A DNA stretch of 64,000 bases, from assembly GCA_017547245.1 (NCBI GenBank), contig JAFYQD010000009.1:16802-80801 (forward strand). The letters are read 5' to 3'. The notes beneath the pieces were generated by a model. It was not told the origin of the DNA. It saw only the letters and a program-made list of their open reading frames with translations, and searched no databases. Below are positions 28,073 to 35,968 of this stretch, in pieces. Each line of letters starts with the position of its first letter. Position 1 is the first letter of the stretch. The translations under genes were made by a program, and so were the position numbers. Source of the DNA: Oscillospiraceae bacterium (GTDB lineage: Bacteria > Bacillota > Clostridia > Oscillospirales > Ruminococcaceae).

Positions 28073-29601
28073 TATTTTGACATAGGCAGACAGAACCAGA
28101 AGGTACTGCCCTCCCCTTCGCTGCTTTCAACACCGCAGCGGCCTCCGTGTTTTTCCACAATGCTTTTTACAATGCTGAGGCCAAGACCTGTTCCCACACG
28201 GGAACGACGATGGATTTTATCCACCTTGTAATAACGCTGCCAGATGTCCTTCAGGCGGTCGGCCGGAATACCCTGACCACTGTCTGAAACATTGATGCGA
28301 ACCCAATCCTTTTCAATCAGTTGTTCTATCCGCACCAAATGGTCTTGACCGGTATTGGTCAGAGCGTTGCCGATCAGGTTATACACCACCTGAGAAAGTC
28401 GGAGTTCGTCACCCTCTACCCAGGCATCCTGCCCGGCCGAAAAAACAATTCTATATCCTTCCTTTTCGGTCATGCGGGCACAGCGGCGCACCATATCCTC
28501 TACGGCTTGGGTCAGGTTAACTGTTTCGATTTCCATTTCGTCTGCGCTGGCTTCCATTTTGCTCAGGTCAAGCACATCTTCCACCAAACGGCTGAGTCGG
28601 TTTGCTTCATCGATGATAACCTGAACATTTTCCGGGGTGTTTTCACCCGGAAGGTCACGCATTACCTCGCCATAACCCACAATCATGGTAAGGGGTGTGC
28701 GCAGGTCGTGGCTAATATTGGCCATCAGTTCACGGCGCAGCTGTTCGGTTTTGTTCAGTTCCACGGCCGCTTCATTCAGGGTATCACGCAGCTCGGTAAT
28801 TTCACGATAGCCATGGGTATCGAAGGTCACATCATAGTTGTGACGGGTCAATTCCTTGGCCGATTCGTTGATATCAATGATGGGTTTGGCAACGCTGCGA
28901 GCCATAATCCAGGCCAAAACAGCAGCAGCAACCACCAAAAAGATGACCACAAACACCATCTGCTGACGCAGCACCAACACGGTGCTGTCCAAAGGAGTTA
29001 TGGTCGTTCCAATCAGCACATAGCGGTCGTTGCCGTTGGCATCTTGTGCATGGGCAACGTAAGCCAGACTTTCCACATTTACATTGTTTACAGGCAAATC
29101 GGGCAAATAATCGGGAAAGTCGGGGAGTTTTTCTTGATTAAGATTGTCGTGGGATAATGATTCCGGTCTTTTTCCATCTGGCACCTTGCCAAAAATGGCA
29201 ACATCGTTTTCTTCTTTGCGGATGGCTATCTGGTCATCGGATGCATCGGCCTCCGCCAAAAACTCATCAATCTGCTGGGACGACATACGATGTACCATAC
29301 AGTTACGGAAGCGCTGGGCGCTCCAGACATTTTCGCCCTGGTCGTCCAGAATATGTATGCAGCAATCCTCGTGCATGGCCACATTGTTCAGCAGATTTTC
29401 AAATTCACGGCTGCCCGACTGCTTCAGCACCATATCGGCCAGTTGTTCCACGCGGTTGATGCGGTCATTTTCATAGCTTTGTTCCAAAGCATAACTTTGC
29501 ACAAAGGTGATGGCCATTACCACAATCAGCACAAACACCAGCAGATAGATAAATATTTTCCATGTAATACCGTGGTTACGGGGTTTCAAAACGATAGCCA
29601 A
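28072..29601 (-). CDS. Membrane sensor histidine kinase (HisKA/HATPase)
   Basis: Autophosphorylates on His in response to an external signal and passes the phosphate to the regulator encoded just upstream. 509 residues: TM1 at about 15-35 (IFIYLLVFVLIVVMAITF), an extracytoplasmic sensor of about 170 residues, TM2 at about 212-232, HAMP linker, HisKA with LMANISHDLRTPLTMIVGYG (phospho-acceptor His), then the ATPase N-box (VVYNLIGNALTNT), DSGQGIP and GTGLGLSIVKSIVEKHGG. The start is TTG 29601 or possibly TTG 29589; it overlaps the regulator gene by about 26 bp. The sensor region contains two Cys in HEDCCIHILD. The stimulus cannot be read from sequence. Confidence 0.93.
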   Translation of the reverse strand: MAIVLKPRNHGITWKIFIYLLVFVLIVVMAITFVQSYALEQSYENDRINRVEQLADMVLKQSGSREFENLLNNVAMHEDCCIHILDDQGENVWSAQRFRNCMVHRMSSQQIDEFLAEADASDDQIAIRKEENDVAIFGKVPDGKRPESLSHDNLNQEKLPDFPDYLPDLPVNNVNVESLAYVAHAQDANGNDRYVLIGTTITPLDSTVLVLRQQMVFVVIFLVVAAAVLAWIMARSVAKPIIDINESAKELTRHNYDVTFDTHGYREITELRDTLNEAAVELNKTEQLRRELMANISHDLRTPLTMIVGYGEVMRDLPGENTPENVQVIIDEANRLSRLVEDVLDLSKMEASADEMEIETVNLTQAVEDMVRRCARMTEKEGYRIVFSAGQDAWVEGDELRLSQVVYNLIGNALTNTGQDHLVRIEQLIEKDWVRINVSDSGQGIPADRLKDIWQRYYKVDKIHRRSRVGTGLGLSIVKSIVEKHGGRCGVESSEGEGSTFWFCLPMSK

Positions 29602-30250
29602 CTCCCCTCAGGGTAACAATCAGGCGGCTGTATTCTCCCAGCTGCTTACGCAGCAGTTTAATGTGGGTATCCAGGGTGCGTTCATCGCCATAAAAATCGT
29701 AGCCCCATACCTCGGTGATAAGTTTTTCACGGCTGAGGGCCAGATTGCGGTTACGTGCCATATAAAACAACAATTCGTAGCCACGGGGCGAAAGCTCTAC
29801 ACGCTTGCCGGCAATGTCCACGGTGCGGGCCAAAAAGTTGATGTGCAGTTGGCCCACGGTCAATGTTTCGGAAGTATCGGGGGCACCCATGCGACTGCGC
29901 TTGATGATGGCTTCGATGCGCATCATCAGCTCTTTGGGAGAAAAAGGCTTGACCACATAGTCATCCACCCCCACCTCAAAACCGTGGATGCGGTCATATT
30001 CTTCACCCCGGGCCGAAAGCATCAGCACCGGTGTTTCGGAAAAACTGCGGATTTCGCGGCAGGCCGAAAAGCCATCCAGTTCGGGCATCATAACATCCAT
30101 GATAATCAGGTCATAACGGTTGGCACGGCAAAGCTCCACCGCCTGACGTCCATCCTGGGCTTCGGTTACTTTATGTCCTTCATAGCAGGCATATTTTCGA
30201 ATCATTTCGCGGATGCGTTCTTCATCATCGGCAATCAGAATATGGTACAT
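29576..30250 (-). CDS. OmpR/PhoB-family response regulator
   Basis: 224 residues: a receiver domain with the acidic pair DDEE (about 8-11), the phospho-acceptor Asp in LIIMDVMMPELDG, and the Lys in VVKPFSPKEL; then a winged-helix DNA-binding domain (about 125-222) ending with YDFYGDERTLDTHIKLLRKQ and LRGVGYRFE. It is the first gene of a regulator-kinase operon. ATG 30250 has GGGAGG upstream. Targets unknown; the next genes in the same direction upstream (ApbE) are not obviously linked. Confidence 0.95.
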   Translation of the reverse strand: MYHILIADDEERIREMIRKYACYEGHKVTEAQDGRQAVELCRANRYDLIIMDVMMPELDGFSACREIRSFSETPVLMLSARGEEYDRIHGFEVGVDDYVVKPFSPKELMMRIEAIIKRSRMGAPDTSETLTVGQLHINFLARTVDIAGKRVELSPRGYELLFYMARNRNLALSREKLITEVWGYDFYGDERTLDTHIKLLRKQLGEYSRLIVTLRGVGYRFETP

Positions 30251-30365
30251 AACAAACCTCCCTTGGCGGTTTATCTATTTTTCTTAACCAATTTTATCGG
30301 CCAAAGGTGACGTTTGTGTGAATAATAAGGTGCAATTTTTTGAAAAAAAGCCCTAAAATGTGAAG

Positions 30366-31433
30366 TTATTTCTGTTCAAGGCTGTCTCCGCGCAGCATGG
30401 GAAGAATGGCGTTGCTGCATTGAATGCTGCCATCAGACATAACCCACAATACGCCAAGGTCATATTGTTCGGCAAGCTGTTTTCCGCTTTCCAAATCCAT
30501 TACAAACAATGCTGTGGAAAACAGGTCTGCCTGACCCGAATGTGGTGTAACCACAGTAACCGAACAGTAATGGTCGGCAGGCATCAGCGTAACGGGGTCG
30601 ATGATATGGTGGACACGCTTTTCGCCCACCATATAGTAGCGCTGATAGTCACCGCTGGTGACCACCGAACTGTCGTTGACCGACACCACATCAAGCAATT
30701 CGCTTTGTTCAGCCAGCACAGCGCCCGAAGCAGGGTTCTGAATGCCGATATTCCAGTAGTCATTTCCGTTTTTGGGCTGACCGCAGGTGCGCACATTGCC
30801 GCCGCTGCTAATGGAAAAGCTTTCCCATCCCATCTGCTGCAGTTCCTGTGCCACCAGTTCTGTGGCATAACCCTTGGCCACCGCACCCACATCCAGCGAG
30901 GCGCCCTTTTCCTTCAGCCAAACCGTTCCTGCCTGTTGGTCTATCTCCAACAGATGGGTGCCGCAAAGCTGTGCTGCGTCCTCCAGTTCCTGCCCAGAGG
31001 GAAGCTTTGCATTTTCATTTTCCGGGCTGTATCGGGCAATATAATCCTGCCACACACTGATAAGCGGTCCCATGGTGATATCCACCGCACCGTCGGTTTT
31101 CTGCTGCCACTCCATACTGAACAAAATGAGTTCCATTACTTGGGGATCGACCTTTATCGGCTCCACACCTGCCATTGCATTGACTGCGGCAATGCCGTTG
31201 GTCAGGCCATGGTCCTCAAACTTATCAAACAAGTTGTTAAGCCGGCGAAAGCGGTCGTGTGCATATTGGGCGTAACCGTCAAACTCTTCCTGTGTTTTGG
31301 CAAACCCCACCACACGAATAATGGTATCGAATGTGTCGAAAAACTGATATTGAAATTTTTGCTGTTTGGGTGCGCAGCCAAACAAACATCCGCACATCAG
31401 CACAGCCAAACAAAAAGAAAGAATACGTTTCAT
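30366..31433 (-). CDS. apbE: FAD:protein FMN transferase (ApbE), lipoprotein
   Basis: Attaches FMN through a phosphoester bond to Thr/Ser of target flavoproteins outside the membrane. 355 residues. The N-terminal signal with a lipobox (LMCGCLFGC, Cys about 20) predicts a membrane-anchored lipoprotein. Core motifs: SLDVGAVAKGYATELVAQEL, SISSGGNVRTCGQP, SSVVTSGDYQRYYMVGEKRV and HHIIDPVTLMP. It faces a divergently transcribed lipoprotein that carries a degenerate FMN-binding motif, a candidate target. AGGAGG precedes ATG 31433. No RNF/NQR operon is in the window. Confidence 0.95.
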   Translation of the reverse strand: MKRILSFCLAVLMCGCLFGCAPKQQKFQYQFFDTFDTIIRVVGFAKTQEEFDGYAQYAHDRFRRLNNLFDKFEDHGLTNGIAAVNAMAGVEPIKVDPQVMELILFSMEWQQKTDGAVDITMGPLISVWQDYIARYSPENENAKLPSGQELEDAAQLCGTHLLEIDQQAGTVWLKEKGASLDVGAVAKGYATELVAQELQQMGWESFSISSGGNVRTCGQPKNGNDYWNIGIQNPASGAVLAEQSELLDVVSVNDSSVVTSGDYQRYYMVGEKRVHHIIDPVTLMPADHYCSVTVVTPHSGQADLFSTALFVMDLESGKQLAEQYDLGVLWVMSDGSIQCSNAILPMLRGDSLEQK

Positions 31434-31644
31434 AAATCCGCTTCCTCCTGGGAACGATAATCGGGGAAACCGAACATGCCGTATTTTGAGTCTTTTTTTG
31501 CGGCATTATTCATCGTTTTCCTTCCCCGGCATCAAAGAACCATACAACGTAAGTATAGCAGAAAGGCAATCAAAGGCAAAGCAAAACCCCATAAAAACAG
31601 CCGCCGGCAACTGCCCAGCGGCAACCCATTTGGAGGGAAAAACA

Positions 31645-32367
31645 ATGAAACGAATTTTGGCCCTGACCTCCGCCGTGTTACTGACATTGTCGCTGGCAGC
31701 CTGCAGCAACACTCAAAACAAACTTCCTTCTTCAAACGCAGACAACGGTGCATCAAGCAAACCCCAGACCACCCCGAATGACAACAACGAAACAAACACC
31801 ACCGTCAAGACCAAAACCGGTCTTGGCATGGTCATCTCGCTGGAAGGCAGCCAGGGTGCCACCGAAAATGCCCCTGCCGCTGTTCATAGTGAAATCACCG
31901 TCTGTGCCGCAAACTTTGATGACAAAGGCAAAATTCTGGACGTTGTGTTTGACGTAGCCGAACCCGGTGTGGAATTTGATGAAGCCGGAGCCCTTGCCAC
32001 CGACATTGGCAAACCTGTTATGACCAAACGTCAGATGGGTGACAACTATGGCATGAAAGAAGCTTCGGACATTGGCAAAGAGTGGTACCAGCAGGTAGAC
32101 GCTTTGCAGGAATGGATGATTGGGCAGTCGGTGCAGGAAGTGCTGGGCATGAAAACCAGCACCCAGAACGGATATGAGTATGCCGATGAATCCGACCTTA
32201 CTTCTTCGGTGACCATTTCTATCGGTCAGTTTCTTGATGCTTTGAAGTCCGCCTATGACAACGCCGAAGGCAACCAGACCTCCGGCATGAGCAACAACAG
32301 CGAGGAGCAAAGCAGCCAGACCGAAGAAAAACCTTCATCATCCGAAAGCACATCAAGCGCACAATAA
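31645..32367 (+). CDS. Lipoprotein with FMN_bind-like domain, candidate ApbE substrate
   Basis: 240 residues with a signal peptide and lipobox LSLAACSN, a Ser/Asn/Thr-rich linker (about 22-55), a folded domain (about 57-205) and a Ser/Glu-rich tail. The domain reads like the family around Treponema-type membrane immunogens: VCAANFDDKGKILDVVFDVA, then YGMKEASDIGKEWYQQVDAL. Near its end lies DLTSSVTISIGQFLDALKSA, which lines up with the FMN_bind motif D-x-x-S-G-A-T-x-[ST] except that Gly-Ala is Ser-Val; the Thr that would carry FMN is kept. Together with the divergent apbE gene this suggests an FMN-bearing extracytoplasmic redox protein (inference). GGAGGG precedes ATG 31645. Confidence 0.72.
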   Translation: MKRILALTSAVLLTLSLAACSNTQNKLPSSNADNGASSKPQTTPNDNNETNTTVKTKTGLGMVISLEGSQGATENAPAAVHSEITVCAANFDDKGKILDVVFDVAEPGVEFDEAGALATDIGKPVMTKRQMGDNYGMKEASDIGKEWYQQVDALQEWMIGQSVQEVLGMKTSTQNGYEYADESDLTSSVTISIGQFLDALKSAYDNAEGNQTSGMSNNSEEQSSQTEEKPSSSESTSSAQ

Positions 32368-32403
32368 AAACAGCCTGCATCAAATGATGCAGGCTGTTTT
32401 ATG
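32367..32403. terminator. Bidirectional terminator after the lipoprotein gene
   Basis: A perfect 15-bp stem: AAAACAGCCTGCATC (32367-32381), AAAT loop, GATGCAGGCTGTTTT (32386-32400). It serves the lipoprotein gene and the converging transporter gene. Confidence 0.92.
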
Positions 32404-32410
32404 GTGCTTG

Positions 32411-33745
32411 TTATCTCCAGGAGAAGGTGAAGAGGCCGTATACGTACAGGAAAACGATGATGCCGGGTACGATATACTGGAAATGAGGCTTCATCCAGTT
32501 CTTTACCTTCAGGCCCTTGCCGCTGTTGGCTTCATTCAGGAAGTTATCCCAACCCCAGCCCCACTTGTTGCAGCAGAACAGGGCAAACATCAGGGAGCCG
32601 ATGGGCAGCAGGTTGGTGGAAACCAGGAAGTCCCACAGATCCAGCCAGGCAGAACCGGGAGCAAAGGGCTGGAAGCTGAATACGCTGTAGCCCAAAGCGG
32701 TGGTCAGAGCCAGCAGGAAGATGCCGATGCCGCACACGGTGCAGCCCTTGGGACGGTTCCAGCCGGTCAGTTCGCGAACGCAGGCCAGGATGTTTTCAAA
32801 TACAGCCAGTTCGGTAGAGAAGGCTGCAAATACCATGAACAGGAAGAACAGGGTGCCCCACAGGCGGCCGCCTTCCATGTTTACAAATACGGTAGCCATG
32901 GTGTCAAACAGCAGAGCGGGGCCGGCACCGACTTCCATATTGTAGGTAAAGCAAGCGGGGAAAATGATCAGGCCGGCGGTGATGGCTACAAAAGTATCCA
33001 GACAGATAATATTGACCGATTCGCCCAGCAGAGAACGATCCTTGTCAAGATAGCTGCCAAAGATGGCCATAGAGCCAATACCCAGCGACAGGGTGAAGAA
33101 GGCCTGGTTCATGGCAGCAACAACGGTGCTGCCGGTGATCTTGGAGAAATCGGGCAGCAGATAGAAGGACAGACCTTCCTTTGCGCCGCTGAGGGTGCAG
33201 CTGCGGATGGCCAGAACAACCATCAGAACAAACAGTGCAACCATCATGTACTTGGTAACGCGTTCCAGACCGCCCTGCAGGTTGAAGCTGAGAACAACAA
33301 AACCAACAACAACAGCAATCAGCAGGAACAGTACGTTAACGCCGGGCTTGGTGATCATACCAACAAAGTTGAGGCCAATCTGCTGGCCAATCAGGAACTT
33401 ATAGAAGTAGTAGATCATCCAACCGGTTACTACAGAATAGAAAGCCATCAGGCAGATGTTGCCAAACAGGGCAAGATAGCCGTGGGCATGCCACTTCTGG
33501 CCGGGCTTCTGCAGCTTCTGGTACATTTTTACGGGGCTGGCCTGGGAAGCACGACCCATGGCAAACTCCATAACCATTACAGGCAGACCCATCAGGATCA
33601 GGCAGAGGACGTAAATCAGCACGAAACCGCCGCCGCCATTCTGACCGGTCAGCCAGGGGAACTTCCAAACATTACCGCAGCCAATGGCACAACCTGCACT
33701 CAACAGGATGAAGCCCAAACGGCTGCCAAGTCTTTCTCTGTTCAT
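32411..33745 (-). CDS. Sodium-dependent transporter, NSS (SNF) family
   Basis: Na+-coupled uptake of an amino acid or related amine across the cytoplasmic membrane. 444 residues, about 11 membrane segments, a typical size for bacterial NSS members. TM1 shows the family's unwound substrate site, SAGCAIGCGNVWKFPWLTGQ (Gly-x-Gly-Asn then Trp-x-Phe-Pro). MEFAMGRASQ near 60-69 is also typical. It is monocistronic, with a likely promoter at 33801-33829. The substrate (Trp, Tyr, Leu, Ala or another) cannot be assigned from sequence alone. Confidence 0.93.
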   Translation of the reverse strand: MNRERLGSRLGFILLSAGCAIGCGNVWKFPWLTGQNGGGGFVLIYVLCLILMGLPVMVMEFAMGRASQASPVKMYQKLQKPGQKWHAHGYLALFGNICLMAFYSVVTGWMIYYFYKFLIGQQIGLNFVGMITKPGVNVLFLLIAVVVGFVVLSFNLQGGLERVTKYMMVALFVLMVVLAIRSCTLSGAKEGLSFYLLPDFSKITGSTVVAAMNQAFFTLSLGIGSMAIFGSYLDKDRSLLGESVNIICLDTFVAITAGLIIFPACFTYNMEVGAGPALLFDTMATVFVNMEGGRLWGTLFFLFMVFAAFSTELAVFENILACVRELTGWNRPKGCTVCGIGIFLLALTTALGYSVFSFQPFAPGSAWLDLWDFLVSTNLLPIGSLMFALFCCNKWGWGWDNFLNEANSGKGLKVKNWMKPHFQYIVPGIIVFLYVYGLFTFSWR

Positions 33746-33800
33746 CTTAAATACCTCTCAAACATTCTTACTTTCCGCTTTAAATGGGAAAAGTAAGTAC

Positions 33801-33829
33801 ATTATACATCATTTCATTCAAAAAGTCGA
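33801..33829 (-). promoter_or_regulatory. Promoter of the NSS transporter gene
   Basis: On the minus strand: TCGACT (33824-33829, 4 of 6 consensus bases), 17-bp spacer, consensus TATAAT (33801-33806). Confidence 0.55.
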
Positions 33830-33846
33830 CTGTTTGCAAATTTTTA

Positions 33847-33879
33847 TGCAAAAAAACCGGAACATTTCTGTTCCGGTTT
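33847..33879 (-). terminator. Terminator of the ispDF-ispE operon
   Basis: An 11-bp perfect stem, AAACCGGAACA (33854-33864) with TGTTCCGGTTT (33869-33879), TTTC loop; read on the minus strand it is followed by a run of T, 7 nt after the ispE stop. Confidence 0.88.
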
Positions 33880-33885
33880 GGTCTT

Positions 33886-34731
33886 TTATGCTTCAGCAGA
33901 CACAGAATGGCAGTAATAAACCTCTATTCCCTGCTGTTTCAGGGTTTCGTATCCTGTGCGGGAGGTCTGTTCGTCACCATAAATACCGAACACTGCCGAA
34001 CCACTGCCGGTCATGCAGACACCCAGCGCTCCGGTCTGCAGCAGTGCCACACGGGTCTGCAGTATGGGTTCTTTGGGGTCGGTCACCGCCTCAAAGCTGT
34101 TGAAAAGGTTGGAACCTACCCCCATCTCTTCCCCTCGTTCCAGCGCCTGAATCAGCGGAGCAAGGTCACGGGGCTGACGGGGTGTTTCATCCCTGTTCAG
34201 CTTGCGGTACATTTCTCCTGTAGAAAAAGCCACCTGAGGTTTGACCACATTGAACCAGAAAGTATCCCCTGCTGTCAAAGGCATGATGCGTTCGCCAATG
34301 CCATCGGCCTGCAGCAGACCGCCTGCAATGCAGGCAGGAACATCGGCACCCAATTCGGCACCGATGGCCATCAGTTTTTCCTGTGGGATGTTCAGTTCAA
34401 ACAAGGCATTCAGACCTTTGAGTACGGCAGCACAGTCTGCGCTGCCGCCGCCAAGGCCTGCCATGGAAGGGATATGCTTTTCCACCCTGATTTCCACAGG
34501 GCCAAAGCTATATTCACGGGCAAGGCGGTTGCGGGCCTTTACCGCCAGATTATCGTCATTCTTCAGCCCTTCAACACTGCACCAGAAGCTGTTTTCTTCG
34601 GCCTTATTGAGCACAACAAGGTCATGCAGGCTGATAAACTGAAAAATACTGCGCAGATTGTGGTATCCGTCGCAGCGGCGTTCCAGCACATCCAGCGAAA
34701 GGTTAAGTTTGGCATAAGCCTTTATCTCCAT
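33886..34731 (-). CDS. ispE: 4-diphosphocytidyl-2-C-methyl-D-erythritol kinase
   Basis: GHMP-family kinase of the MEP pathway: phosphorylates CDP-ME at the 2-hydroxyl. 281 residues from ATG 34731. Motifs: AYAKLNLSLDVLERRCDGYH at the N-terminus, the ATP-binding IPSMAGLGGGSADCAAVLKG, and the C-terminal MTGSGSAVFGIYG. The start overlaps the ispDF stop by one base (TGATG), so translation is coupled; a GTG at 34740 is too close to the ribosome site. In many bacteria ispE is separate from ispD/F; here the three activities lie in one two-gene operon. Confidence 0.96.
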   Translation of the reverse strand: MEIKAYAKLNLSLDVLERRCDGYHNLRSIFQFISLHDLVVLNKAEENSFWCSVEGLKNDDNLAVKARNRLAREYSFGPVEIRVEKHIPSMAGLGGGSADCAAVLKGLNALFELNIPQEKLMAIGAELGADVPACIAGGLLQADGIGERIMPLTAGDTFWFNVVKPQVAFSTGEMYRKLNRDETPRQPRDLAPLIQALERGEEMGVGSNLFNSFEAVTDPKEPILQTRVALLQTGALGVCMTGSGSAVFGIYGDEQTSRTGYETLKQQGIEVYYCHSVSAEA

Positions 34732-35900
34732 CAGTTCCACCCCTCTTTTTCGGCGGTAACAATACAGAAAACGCTGATGCCCTCGCCACGGCCAAAAGCG
34801 GTAAGCCCTTCACCGGTGGTGGCGGTAATGCCCACCTGTTGGGCAGACAGCCCCAACAGTTCGCCAATGGATTTCTTCATTTCCTCAATTTTTCCGCTGA
34901 GGTGGGGCGTTTTGCACTCAATGGTAAAGGAAACATGGGTGATAACAGTATTCTTAAGGTCCGAAAGAGCCTCGGCCAGATAGGCGCGGCTGTCGGTGAT
35001 TCCGCAACGGCACATCTCGTCGGCACGGGCGCCCAGTACATTCCTGCCGCTGATACCCGAAACTGCGTTGGTCAGTGCGTGCAGCACCACATCACCGTCG
35101 CTGTTGGCCTCCAGCGCAGGGTATTCGGGGAAATCCACTCCGCCCAGCACCATGCTGCCCCGGTTTCCCATGCGGTGGCTGTCCTGCCCGATGGCAGTGA
35201 TGGTATGAAGACTTTTTTTGCCCCATCCACGCTGCTGCGCAATAGCTTCGGCCAAAACGATATCCTCCCTTACGGTAACCTTGATGTTGTTTTTGTCACT
35301 TTCAATCAGATGTACATCGATCCCCTGTCCCTCGGCAATCATGCAGTCATCGGTGATGGAAGGGTCTTCCATGTTGGTTTTGGCATAGGCTTCCAGAATC
35401 AGCCTGCGGTCAAAGCACTGGGGGGTCTGCACCTGCCATGTGGTGGGACGGTTGGTGGTCTGGCGCACCACACCCTGCTCATCACACAGTTTGATGGTGT
35501 CGGCGGCCTTTACTCCGGCGGCGGCAGCGCCGTATTCCACGGCGGCATGGGCGCAGCGGCCGATCACCTCTCCGGTGATGAAGGGACGGGCGCCATCATG
35601 GATAAGCACCACATCACCGGTGGCTGCCTGTATGCCGTTAAGCGATGAATAGGGGCGGCTTTTTCCGCCTGCCACAAGGCGCACCGAATCGTCATGAGAA
35701 AACATACCCTTGCCGTTTTCCAGCTGGTGGGGAGGCAAAACCAAAATGACTTCATCCACTTCGGGGCATTCGGAAAAGGCCCTGACCGGATAGGTAAGCA
35801 GCGGACGGCCGCACAAATCCAGACAAAGCTTATCTTCTCCAAAACGGGAACTGCTGCCCGCCGCAAGGATAAGAGCTGAAATTTTCTTGTTTCCGATCAA
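34731..35900 (-). CDS. ispDF: Bifunctional IspD/IspF protein with a divergent IspF half
   Basis: 389 residues. The first ~225 form IspD (MEP cytidylyltransferase): ALILAAGSSSRFGEDK, HDGARPFI, TTWQVQTPQCFDR and the C-terminal SDKNNIKVTVREDI. From about 237 on it is IspF (MEcPP synthase): GQDSH keeps the metal-binding Asp and His, HALTN keeps the next His, and ATTGEGLTAFGRGEGISV matches the C-terminal motif. However the usual GDIG-x-x-FPD loop is replaced by RNVLGARADEM and SDADV by SDGDV, so the IspF half is unusually diverged; activity is likely but unproven. The start is TTG 35900 behind AAGGGGAG. It is co-transcribed with ispE. Confidence 0.9.
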   Translation of the reverse strand: MIGNKKISALILAAGSSSRFGEDKLCLDLCGRPLLTYPVRAFSECPEVDEVILVLPPHQLENGKGMFSHDDSVRLVAGGKSRPYSSLNGIQAATGDVVLIHDGARPFITGEVIGRCAHAAVEYGAAAAGVKAADTIKLCDEQGVVRQTTNRPTTWQVQTPQCFDRRLILEAYAKTNMEDPSITDDCMIAEGQGIDVHLIESDKNNIKVTVREDIVLAEAIAQQRGWGKKSLHTITAIGQDSHRMGNRGSMVLGGVDFPEYPALEANSDGDVVLHALTNAVSGISGRNVLGARADEMCRCGITDSRAYLAEALSDLKNTVITHVSFTIECKTPHLSGKIEEMKKSIGELLGLSAQQVGITATTGEGLTAFGRGEGISVFCIVTAEKEGWN

Positions 35901-35968
35901 AATTATCTCCCCTTATTGCAGGTGATAAAACACATTCCGGGCAACCTTTGTGCCCGGAACGGATTGGA

